This document shows positions 28,158-36,236 of a stretch of DNA of 64,000 bases, piece after piece. Each line of letters opens with the position of its first letter. Position 1 is the first letter of the stretch. Origin of the DNA: Bryobacterales bacterium (GTDB lineage Bacteria > Acidobacteriota > Terriglobia > Bryobacterales > Bryobacteraceae); the NCBI GenBank assembly GCA_003164035.1, contig PLRS01000056.1, forward strand, positions 1 to 64,000. Reading direction: 5' to 3'. The notes beneath the pieces are model-generated. The model searched no databases, was not told where the DNA came from, and worked only from the letters and a program-made list of their open reading frames with translations. Position numbers and translations under genes: made by a program.

Positions 28158-28398
28158 ACGTGGCGCACGCACTTTTGCGTGCCGCGTCGAGACTCGTCTC
28201 GACGCTCGCTTTGGTTCGATCGGAAGACGCCCCTTCGTGGAGCGATTCTGGGCACGTAAACACATGTCGGGGTCGAAAGCTACATCTCCGTCGGGCAGGC
28301 ACGCCTCGGTTTCTCGCCGACGCGGCGCGACGTCCCCGGTTCGGGTGCAAGCGTCGAGAAAGTCTCGACGCGGCACGCAGGAGTGCGTGCGCCACGTT
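28158..28398. mobile_element. MITE-like element with long inverted ends (family C)
   Basis: About 240 bases with inverted terminal arms of about 45 bases: GTGGCGCACGCACTTTTGCG then TGCCGCGTCGAGACT...TCTCGACGC at 28160-28206, and the mirror GCGTCGAGAAAGTCTCGACG...GCGTGCGCCAC at 28351-28398. The interior has no convincing gene. Each arm itself contains small palindromes. A single-arm copy lies at 49111-49166. No transposase is present in the window; the mobile call is an inference. Confidence 0.5.
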
Positions 28399-28439
28399 AA
28401 GTTGGCGCGGCCTAACCGCCAGCGAGGATAATTGAGGTT

Positions 28440-29414
<975 letters not shown>

Positions 29415-29448
29415 GGCAGCCCGATCCGGGGGGCGCAGGTTAAACGCG

Positions 29449-29526
29449 GCAACCGCTCCCTGGCGGTCGCGGCTCGGTTACTGGTGCCGCGCGCTTACCG
29501 AGCCGCGACCGTTAGGGAGCGGTTGC
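29449..29526. repeat. Dispersed palindromic repeat family A, hairpin core
   Basis: Clean inner hairpin: GCAACCGCTCCCTGGCGGTC (29449-) with its mirror GACCGTTAGGGAGCGGTTGC ending at 29526 and a GGCTCGG/CCGAGCC continuation; central loop about 15 bases. Immediately after the aldo/keto reductase stop. Confidence 0.85.
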
Positions 29527-29545
29527 CGAGATTCGAGGGCACGGC

Positions 29546-29737
29546 ATGTTCAGTGGAAACATCAAATTGAAAAAGGAACTGAGCCGGCGGGTGGAGCGTT
29601 GCGCCAGGGCCGGAGGGTACAGCTCGCCCCAGGAGTTCGTCGAGCACATCGTCGAGCGCGAACTTGCCAAGCTGGAGGACGCCCAGACCGACGAGAACAT
29701 CGTGAAGAAGCTTAAGGGCCTGGGTTACATCGACTGA
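29546..29737 (+). CDS. Small conserved-type protein, unknown function
   Basis: 63 residues, basic N-terminus (MFSGNIKLKKELSRRVERCA) then SSPQEFVEHIVERELAKLED, reminiscent of a ribbon-helix-helix or short helical regulator, and a tail KKLKGLGYID that is also seen at the end of many sulfatase and phosphodiesterase neighbours. Start ATG 29546; no strong ribosome site. Same strand as the membrane protein at 29948. Function not recognised. Confidence 0.5.
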   Translation: MFSGNIKLKKELSRRVERCARAGGYSSPQEFVEHIVERELAKLEDAQTDENIVKKLKGLGYID

Positions 29738-29762
29738 ATGCGGACTGTAACGGACTCGTGTG

Positions 29763-29923
29763 CAACCGCTCCCTTGGAATCTGTGAATAAATCATACGTC
29801 GCAGGCGGAACCGCCTGCGCCACCAAAGCAAGTGCATTGCTTTCATTGGTGGGGCAGGCGGTTCCGCCTGCCCAGCGAATCGGAAATGCGCGAGACCACA
29901 ATAAACGATGGTCTGTCCCACTT
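29763..29923. repeat. Cluster of short hairpin repeats (families A, B, D)
   Basis: Within 160 bases: a family A fragment (CAACCGCTCCCTTGG at 29763), two inverted family B units (GCAGGCGGAACCGCCTGC at about 29801-29818 and GGGGCAGGCGGTTCCGCCTG at about 29852-29871), and a family D piece (GATGGTCTGTCCCA at 29909). No gene. Confidence 0.65.
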
Positions 29924-29947
29924 AATTGCGAAAGCGGGCCCTGAGCG

Positions 29948-30649
29948 ATGGCACTGGCGACACTGGCCGCGTTCAGCGTTGTAGCCGGGGCGGCAATTGC
30001 GTGGATTTTCAAAGTGGCCTCGAGCCGCCTGGCGCTCCGGTTGGCGCGTCGCCGCATGCGCGCGCACCTGCTCGCCATGCGCTTGTTTGGCGGCGATCCG
30101 GTGGTCGTCCTCGGTTCGCAAGGCCGCCTTCTGGCGTGGAGCGCGCGCTATATGGCGCTTCTGTTGCCGCCTTTCCTGCTGGTCGCCGTACCGCTGTTCT
30201 TCGCCTGGGACCCGATGGACGCGGTGTGGGGGCGCGCTCCTCTGGCGCCAGGCGATACGGCCGTAGTGACGGCCCGCCTGCGCGGGGACGTCTTGGGCGC
30301 GCAATTGATTGTGCCGGCCTTTCTGGTGGTGGAGTCGCCGCCGGTGCGGGTCCCGGATGAACGCGAAGTGAGCTGGCGCGTACGCGTCCGCCAGGCAGGC
30401 TCGGGAGAAGCGATGGTGCGGGTTGGAACCGGGCGCGCCGGCAAGTGGATCGAGGCTCGTCCCGGCCTGCATTACCTGGCCGAACGGACTGCGACGGCGG
30501 GCAGCCCGATCGAGTGGGTCGAAGTCCGCTATCCGCGCGCATTCCCCAGCCTGGCCGGGGTTTCAGCCGATTGGGTGGTCTGGTTCTGGTTGATTTCCGC
30601 GGTCACGGCCCTCGCCCTGCGCCGCAGGCCGCGGATCGCAATGGGCTGA
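29948..30649 (+). CDS. Conserved membrane protein, unknown function
   Basis: 233 residues. N-terminal helix (LATLAAFSVVAGAAIAWIF), a basic amphipathic stretch RLARRRMRAHLLAMRLFGGD and a second helix pair ARYMALLLPPFLLVAVPLFFAW; then a periplasmic beta-rich domain (residues 95-205) and a C-terminal helix (VVWFWLISAVTALAL). From memory this architecture recurs in Acidobacteriota and Planctomycetota near alkaline-phosphatase-type and sulfatase-type genes, as here (31359-34219), but no function is established. GTG or ATG start near 29948. Confidence 0.65.
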   Translation: MALATLAAFSVVAGAAIAWIFKVASSRLALRLARRRMRAHLLAMRLFGGDPVVVLGSQGRLLAWSARYMALLLPPFLLVAVPLFFAWDPMDAVWGRAPLAPGDTAVVTARLRGDVLGAQLIVPAFLVVESPPVRVPDEREVSWRVRVRQAGSGEAMVRVGTGRAGKWIEARPGLHYLAERTATAGSPIEWVEVRYPRAFPSLAGVSADWVVWFWLISAVTALALRRRPRIAMG

Positions 30650-30658
30650 CCCAAGATC

Positions 30659-30695
30659 GTGGGGCAGACCATTGTCTGCGATCTGTCGCCTCGAC
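30659..30695. repeat. Hairpin repeat family D, partial
   Basis: GTGGGGCAGACCATTGTCTGC, here abbreviated GGGGCAGACCATTG at 30661, resembles the hairpin after gpmA. Located after the membrane-protein stop; possible terminator. Confidence 0.4.
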
Positions 30696-30834
30696 GAGGC
30701 CTTAGGAGCGTCGGCCACAGAAGCATGAACTCGGAAACACCCCACGTCATTTTTGTTCTGCCTCTTCTTAGCGTATGCCTTCTTTCGCGTCGGCGCGGGG
30801 CCTAAATGAGCTTTTCTTGTTTTGCTGCGGGGGC

Positions 30835-31101
30835 TTAATCGTAAGCGATGGAACGGTGCTTGATGGTCAGGACGAACACCACGCGGTTCTGTTCGCGAAT
30901 ATCGCAAATAATCCGGTAATCGCGAACACGATAACGCCACAGCCCGCGAAGCTCGTGGCGCAAGGGCTTTCCGAAGCGGCGCGCGTCTTCGTCCGTGGCG
31001 ATGCGGGTGTCCAGGTAGTCGAGAATTTCCCGCTGCACTGCCCGGTCAATGGCCTTTAGGTCTTTTTCGACCCGTGGGTCGTACTCAATCGTCCAAGCCA
31101 A
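30835..31101 (-). CDS. RelE-family toxin
   Basis: 88 residues, an mRNA-interferase-type toxin of the RelE/ParE superfamily: AWTIEYDPRVEKDLKAIDRA, then RHELRGLWRYRVRDYRIICD and VFVLTIKHRSIAYD, covering the whole fold including the final basic/aromatic strand. The TTG at 31099-31101 gives the family-like start MAWTIEYD and overlaps the antitoxin end by 17 bases. Looks intact. Confidence 0.85.
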   Translation of the reverse strand: MAWTIEYDPRVEKDLKAIDRAVQREILDYLDTRIATDEDARRFGKPLRHELRGLWRYRVRDYRIICDIREQNRVVFVLTIKHRSIAYD

Positions 31102-31303
31102 GGTTTTTGCGCAGCTGATTGGAAGTGATGCCGGGTTGAGGGTCGGCAAGGCGTTCCTGCGCCGTGCGAAGATCGTCAGCGTCCCCTTGATAATGCTCCA
31201 CAATGAAATCGCGCACGTAATCGGACAGGGGCACACCTCGCGCCTGCGCGGCGGCGTTGAATTGCGCCTCTATCTCCTTCGGCATGTCGAGCGTCACCCT
31301 CAT
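31085..31303 (-). CDS. RHH antitoxin for the RelE toxin
   Basis: 72 residues: MRVTLDMPKEIEAQFNAAAQ and PLSDYVRDFIVEHY form a ribbon-helix-helix DNA-binding domain (residues 1-40), followed by an acidic toxin-binding tail. ATG at 31303. Neutralises the overlapping RelE and probably represses the pair. Confidence 0.82.
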   Translation of the reverse strand: MRVTLDMPKEIEAQFNAAAQARGVPLSDYVRDFIVEHYQGDADDLRTAQERLADPQPGITSNQLRKNLGLDD

Positions 31304-31358
31304 GCCTTCAGACTACGGCAAAACGGCCGCGCCTGCAATGTGGCTTGAAAGTTGAGCC

Positions 31359-33377
31359 CTAAGTTAGCACCCGCCCGTCCATCCACTCCGGCCGGGCCAC
31401 CCCGAACAGATCCAGAATGGTGGGCGCCAGGTCCTCGATGCCGGGGTTATCCCCAGCCAGGCGCAGGTTCGAGAAAAGCACCCCCGGCACCAGCACCGGA
31501 TCGACGGCGTGATCGCCGCTCCAGGCCTTGGGATTGTCCTCGATGAGCTGCCCGGTCACCTGGCCAATCGCCGATTCCCAGGAAATGCGGTATCCGTCGC
31601 CGTAGCCCACGATCAGGTCCGGCGCCGCGTCCAGATACGGCCCGCGGTAGAGCGAACCCGTGGCATACACGTGGGCTACCGGGGTTCCGCCATCCTCGTC
31701 GCGCAGCGCAGTCAGTCCCGAAGCGATCTCGCCGGTGAGCGCCGCGGCGTCGCCGGCCGGCACGATCCCGTGCGCTTCCCTGCCGCTCAGATTCAGATAC
31801 AGGCCCGAGAGCCCCAGCGCGTAAGCGCGCGTCCTCGACCAATCCACGTCCGCGAAGAAAGGCGCGGAAACGGCGCCATTCTCCCCATGCGTTTCCCGCA
31901 GCGCCAGATAGCCGTTCCGGTGCAGCCACGTGTTGATATGTACCGAGCGCCGGAACGTGCGGAAGCCGTGATCGGAAAGCACGAACAGGGCGGTTCGCTC
32001 GTCCACGAACGGCAGTATCTCGCCAACCAATTCGTCCATGCGCCGGTACATCTCTTCAATCACCGCGCCGTGCGGGTTGCCGGGCTGGTTCATCTGGCGG
32101 TTAAACATATGCTGCAGGCGGTCGCTAGTATCGAACACGCAGGCCACCACGCCGCGGCGCGCGGTCTTCAAAGCGGACAGAAACATGGAGCGCCGCTCCT
32201 CGAAGATATCCCAGGACTGCTTCAGGAACGCGTCCTCGCCGATCACCCGCTCGTTGAGCGCCCAGGTGTCCTCGGCCATCCCGGCTGTGGCGAAGGGACC
32301 GGCCAATCCCGCCAGGTACGCGGCATAGCAGGAGGGATGGCTGATCGGCAGCGCGGGCCGTTCCGGGTCGAGCTGAATCGGGGTCATGTACAGCGAAACG
32401 TGCGGGGCGGTTTCGGTCGCGAGGAAGCGCACCAGTCCGCAAGCCTTAGGCCCCAGAGCGGACCTGAATTCGAGTGGCAGCCAGCCGCTATACTCTCCGG
32501 CACGCAAGCGGTGGCGCTCGCCTTCGACCTCCAGATCGACGCGGTCCGGCGCCTCGACGCGCACTTTCAAAGAAATGGTGAGCGGCGCGCCGCTCGCCTG
32601 GAACGTGTCCGCCGGTCCCTCGATCCGCCCTTCCAGCCAGTCGCCTTTGCGGTGCAATGGGTAGCGGCTGCCGCTCTCGTATTGGACTTCGTCGATGCGG
32701 GTGGTGAATTGGGAGAAACTGCCCTGGGTCCCGCGCAGGTCGGGAACGCACATGCCCGAGAGCAGCCGGCCCGGAAACGGCTCGGCGGGAAAGGTGATGG
32801 GAACGCGCAGAATCGTGCAGTCCACGCCGCGCTCGCCGAGAATGCTCCAGAACGTCCGGCTCTTGCGGCGCAATTCGACCGGAGTCCGGCTGAGCGGGAT
32901 GCGATACCGGCCGAGCTTCAGTACGCGGCGCGGAGTGCCGACACGGGCCGAGGACAATTGCGGCAGGTAGGTACGCAAGTCCCGGTCGAGGAAATCGAAG
33001 ATGTTGTGCTTGGCCGGGCTCACGCCGGTCGCGAAGGTGGACCAGGCTACCGGAGAAAGCGCGGGGAAAGTGGTGCGCAGGCGCCGGTAGCTGCCGCTCG
33101 CGCGCAGCCGCGCCAGGTTCGGCAGCTTGCCCTCTTCAATCAGCCGCTCGGTAATGGCCGGATCGAAGCCGTCCAGCCCCAGCACGATCGTCTTTCGCAC
33201 CTTGGCCCGCGCGTAGCCGCCGCGCCGGCGCACCAGCCGCCACAGCACGCGGAAGGGCCACAGCAGCACCGACAACGCACCCAGCAGCATGCCGGTCAGA
33301 AGCGTCAGGAACGAGCCGAGAAAGGCAAACCCCGCACCGGGCCCGATATAGGCCGGCGGAATCGGGAACCCGATCAC
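31359..33377 (-). CDS. Alkaline-phosphatase-superfamily protein (type I phosphodiesterase/nucleotide pyrophosphatase)
   Basis: 672 residues. N-terminal membrane anchor (GFAFLGSFLTLLTGMLLGAL, then a second hydrophobic turn), then the catalytic fold: IVLGLDGFDP (metal Asp), ALSPVAWSTFATGVSPAKHNIFDFL (nucleophile Thr and metal-site residues) and the distal LFVLSDHGFR. Active domain faces the periplasm. Substrate is probably a phosphodiester on an envelope molecule; not defined. Four-base overlap (ATGA) with the upstream sulfatase-like gene shows an operon. Confidence 0.87.
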   Translation of the reverse strand: MIGFPIPPAYIGPGAGFAFLGSFLTLLTGMLLGALSVLLWPFRVLWRLVRRRGGYARAKVRKTIVLGLDGFDPAITERLIEEGKLPNLARLRASGSYRRLRTTFPALSPVAWSTFATGVSPAKHNIFDFLDRDLRTYLPQLSSARVGTPRRVLKLGRYRIPLSRTPVELRRKSRTFWSILGERGVDCTILRVPITFPAEPFPGRLLSGMCVPDLRGTQGSFSQFTTRIDEVQYESGSRYPLHRKGDWLEGRIEGPADTFQASGAPLTISLKVRVEAPDRVDLEVEGERHRLRAGEYSGWLPLEFRSALGPKACGLVRFLATETAPHVSLYMTPIQLDPERPALPISHPSCYAAYLAGLAGPFATAGMAEDTWALNERVIGEDAFLKQSWDIFEERRSMFLSALKTARRGVVACVFDTSDRLQHMFNRQMNQPGNPHGAVIEEMYRRMDELVGEILPFVDERTALFVLSDHGFRTFRRSVHINTWLHRNGYLALRETHGENGAVSAPFFADVDWSRTRAYALGLSGLYLNLSGREAHGIVPAGDAAALTGEIASGLTALRDEDGGTPVAHVYATGSLYRGPYLDAAPDLIVGYGDGYRISWESAIGQVTGQLIEDNPKAWSGDHAVDPVLVPGVLFSNLRLAGDNPGIEDLAPTILDLFGVARPEWMDGRVLT

Positions 33378-34219
33378 CGCAGCTTGCCCTCGAGGAACGG
33401 AACTTCAAGCACCTTGTCGTGCACGATGGGGCCGTGGCCGAAATATCCGTCCTCCCCGAACAGTTCGCCATGATCGGCGGTGATGGTCACGTAGCTGTTC
33501 TTGGGGAGCAGATCGAATAGCTCCACGAATACCGTGTCCAGGTACTTCACCGCCGCGATCTGGCGCTGCCGCAGCGCGGCAAGCTGACGCTCGTCGAAAA
33601 ACTTGCCCTTCCGCCGCACCAGCTTGCCGCCGACCACCGATTCGTCCAGGTGCTCAAAAGCCCCGTGTACGCCGTGGATGCGCGGCCAGCTTTCCTGCGG
33701 TTCGCCGGGCAGCGCATAAGGATAGTGCGTCTCGCCCACGTTCAGCAGGTAGAAGGAGGGTTTGTCCCGCTGAAACTTCATGGCGCGCACCATGGCCCGC
33801 ATGTCGTTGTGCCGGTCCATCAGCCGGAACGTGTCGAAACCCGTGTTGATCGGCGTCTTCGGGTTTAACACCGGCAGCGAGACCATGGCGTGCGTGGCGT
33901 AACCCAGCGTGTCCTTCAGGAACGGCGGCAGGTAGAGCCTGGGGACCAGCGCCTTGAACTCGAAATCCGTCGTTCCCAGCCGTTCGTTGTATTTCAGCAG
34001 GTCCCGCCTGTAGTACTCCGAAGCGAACACGTGGGCCGGGCTCGTGTGCGGCATCAACCCCATCAGCAGGTTGAAGTGGGACGGCGAGGTCCAGGATGCG
34101 TAGGACCAGCGGCGCTCCAGACGCCCCAGTTTTCGCATCGTCGCCGGGCGGGCCTTCACGAACGCGTCGTACCGGCAACTATCGAGCACCACGAGCACGT
34201 AGTTATTGCGTTGCGGCAC
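33374..34219 (-). CDS. Sulfatase/alkaline-phosphatase-fold protein
   Basis: 281 residues with the same superfamily fold in short form: VLVVLDSCRYDAF near the N-terminus, a SPSHFNLLMG segment where the nucleophile is expected (no CxPxR, so a formylglycine sulfatase is unlikely), LLNVGETHYPY, and the metal-site TADHGELFGEDGYFGHG. No signal peptide seen, so it may act in the cytoplasm or be exported with its partner. Coupled to the downstream phosphodiesterase gene; both likely process one substrate. Confidence 0.8.
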   Translation of the reverse strand: MPQRNNYVLVVLDSCRYDAFVKARPATMRKLGRLERRWSYASWTSPSHFNLLMGLMPHTSPAHVFASEYYRRDLLKYNERLGTTDFEFKALVPRLYLPPFLKDTLGYATHAMVSLPVLNPKTPINTGFDTFRLMDRHNDMRAMVRAMKFQRDKPSFYLLNVGETHYPYALPGEPQESWPRIHGVHGAFEHLDESVVGGKLVRRKGKFFDERQLAALRQRQIAAVKYLDTVFVELFDLLPKNSYVTITADHGELFGEDGYFGHGPIVHDKVLEVPFLEGKLR

Positions 34220-34249
34220 GCCCCGATTATCGCAGATCCATCCCTTTCA

Positions 34250-34318
34250 GAGCCGCGACCGTTAGGGAGCGGTCGGACCCCGTCGCTGGAAATCCGAACG
34301 TTGGTACTAAGCCTTCTG
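34250..34318. repeat. Dispersed palindromic repeat family A, right half
   Basis: GAGCCGCGACCGTTAGGGAG then CGGT (34251-34274) equals the right inner arm; the rest reads AAATCCGAACGTTGGTACTAAG, a diverged outer end. Between the divergent sulfatase and tetR genes. Confidence 0.65.
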
Positions 34319-34351
34319 CCAACATTGCATTCATTAGTGTATTTGGATACG

Positions 34352-35029
34352 ATGCTGAATATGAATAAACGGCGTCTCACGCGGCGCGAAAGCCAGCAAT
34401 TGACGCGCGTCAAATTCATCGAATCCGCCGAGCGGGTGTTCGCGCGCGACGGCTTCGACGCGGCTTCGGTCGAGCAACTCGCCGCCGAGGCGAATTTCTC
34501 CCGCGGCGCTTTCTACTCGAACTTCGAGAGCAAGGACGAGCTCTTCCTCGCGCTCCTCGACAAGAAACGCATCGAGGCGCAGCACGCCTTGGACGCCATT
34601 TTGCGCGAGAAGAACGACGCCAATGAGCGTTTCCAAGCCGCCCGGGATTGGTACGCGGACCAGTGGCAACAACGAACGTGGACGGTTCTGAGAACCGAAT
34701 TCAACTTGCGCGCGCTGCGCCAGCGCACGCTTAGGAAACGGTTGAGCGCCCTCTGGCGGCAGGAATTGGACGCCTACTCGGACCTCCTCGCGCAGTACCT
34801 TTCCCAAGCCGGCCTGACGCCGGCCGAGAGCCCGCGCACCATCGCGCTGTCGCTGCTGGCCGCCGCTCAGGGTCTGGGCATGCTGTCGATGCTCGCCTCG
34901 GACGCGGCATTCGAGTCCAGCCTCGCCGAGTCCCGAAAGCTGGCGTTCGACCGTCTCGTCCCCCGTCCGCCCGATCCAGCGCCCCGTGGCCGGCGGGGCT
35001 CGAAGGAAAACCCGAAAGAAAAGAGGTAA
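34352..35029 (+). CDS. TetR-family regulator of the second RND operon
   Basis: 225 residues. HTH at residues 16-60: KFIESAERVFARDGFDAASV, then LAAEANFSRGAFYSNFESKDELF. C-terminal part resembles AcrR-type ligand domains; the last 20 residues are Pro/Arg-rich. First gene of tetR-adaptor-RND with 3 bases to the adaptor. A small dyad GTAT-TTGG-ATAC at 34339-34350 just upstream could be an operator. ATG at 34352 chosen; another ATG is three codons later. Confidence 0.88.
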   Translation: MLNMNKRRLTRRESQQLTRVKFIESAERVFARDGFDAASVEQLAAEANFSRGAFYSNFESKDELFLALLDKKRIEAQHALDAILREKNDANERFQAARDWYADQWQQRTWTVLRTEFNLRALRQRTLRKRLSALWRQELDAYSDLLAQYLSQAGLTPAESPRTIALSLLAAAQGLGMLSMLASDAAFESSLAESRKLAFDRLVPRPPDPAPRGRRGSKENPKEKR

Positions 35030-35032
35030 TCC

Positions 35033-36232
35033 ATGGACCCGAGAATTCCGCTTTTGATTTTTCTGGCCGGCGTGGCCGCGTCGTGTTCGTCTCCAGGAGA
35101 CGGCGGGCAGGCGCCGGCCGCCATCCCCGTCAAGGTCGGCAACGTCCGCCGCATTCACACCGCCCAAACCGTTCCGGTCAGCGGGTCGGTGGTCTCGTGG
35201 AGCGACCCCGCCAACGTTGCCTTCGTGGTTTCGGGCAAAGTGGTTGAGGCCGGCCCCAGGGAGGGCGACGCGGTCCGGAAGGGACAAGTGCTGGCGAGGA
35301 TCGATCCGGCGGATTATACGCTCGCGGTCGAAGCTGCCGAAGCACAGGCGGCGGCGGCGCGGGCCTTGCTCGACAAGGCCGAATCCCCGGCGCGTCCGGA
35401 GGTCCTCGAACAGGCGCGGATTGCCTTTGCACGGGCCGAGGACGAGTACCGCCGCATGAAGCAGCTTTACGATTCGAAGAGCCTTGCGCCCAACGATTTC
35501 CATAAATTCGAAGCCGCTTATGAGGCGGCCGGGCAGCAGTACAGGCAAGCGCAGGCAGGCGGCCAGAAGGAAGATCGCGCGCAGGCGCGGGCGGTCTACG
35601 ATCAGGCGGCCGCGGCCGCCGGCATAGCGCGCAAGCACCTCGACGACGCCACCCTCCGCTCGCCGGTGAGCGGCTTTGTCTCGAGCCGCTCGGTTCAGGT
35701 CGGTGAGATGGCTTCCCCGGGGCGCCCGGTTTTCCAGATCGTCGAGCTCGACCCGGTGGAAATCACCGTGGGTGTGCCGGAAACCGATATCCATCTGGTG
35801 CGGCTTGGCCAGAGCGCCGCGGTTCAAGTCCCGGCCGCGCCGGGCGAGGCGTTCGAAGGCACGGTCCGGTTGATCAATGTCGCGGCCGATCCCACCACCC
35901 GCACCTACATGGTCCGCATCCGGGTTCCCAACCCGCAGCACACCCTCCGGGTGGGCATGATCGCGGAGGCACAGATTCGCAGCGATCTCGCGCTCGACGC
36001 CATGACGCTGCCCGGAGAATCGGTGCTGCACGATCCGCAGGGCGCCACCGTGGTTTTCGTCTATTTCCCCGAGCAGAAGCGGGTGTACTCGAAGCGCGTC
36101 GAAACGGGCACGGTCTACGGCCGGGAGATCCAGATCAAGAGCGGCCTCGCGGGCGACGAGTCCGTCGTCGTTGCCGGCCAGGAGCGGCTTCGCGACGGAG
36201 TTGCCGTGGCCGCCGCGCCGGAGGCGAGGTAG
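35033..36232 (+). CDS. RND periplasmic adaptor lipoprotein
   Basis: 399 residues. N-terminal lipoprotein-type signal (LIFLAGVAASCSSPGDG, Cys about residue 18). Lipoyl halves (FVVSGKVVEAGPREGDAVRKGQ; ATLRSPVSGFVSSRSVQVGE), a long coiled-coil hairpin (residues 100-205), beta-barrel and membrane-proximal domain. Serves the fused pump encoded 5 bases downstream. Unlike the adaptor at 25287 it is lipid-anchored rather than helix-anchored. Confidence 0.92.
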   Translation: MDPRIPLLIFLAGVAASCSSPGDGGQAPAAIPVKVGNVRRIHTAQTVPVSGSVVSWSDPANVAFVVSGKVVEAGPREGDAVRKGQVLARIDPADYTLAVEAAEAQAAAARALLDKAESPARPEVLEQARIAFARAEDEYRRMKQLYDSKSLAPNDFHKFEAAYEAAGQQYRQAQAGGQKEDRAQARAVYDQAAAAAGIARKHLDDATLRSPVSGFVSSRSVQVGEMASPGRPVFQIVELDPVEITVGVPETDIHLVRLGQSAAVQVPAAPGEAFEGTVRLINVAADPTTRTYMVRIRVPNPQHTLRVGMIAEAQIRSDLALDAMTLPGESVLHDPQGATVVFVYFPEQKRVYSKRVETGTVYGREIQIKSGLAGDESVVVAGQERLRDGVAVAAAPEAR

Positions 36233-36236
36233 GCGC

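Noticed and set aside
28158-28398. Protein-coding frame running through the family C element (minus-strand frame 28089-29318)
   Set aside because: It crosses inverted repeats and lies antisense to the aldo/keto reductase; no motif, start or ribosome site.
33374-34219. Formylglycine-dependent sulfatase
   Set aside because: The fold and metal site fit, but no CxPxR or SxPxR modification motif was found; kept as alkaline-phosphatase-fold protein.
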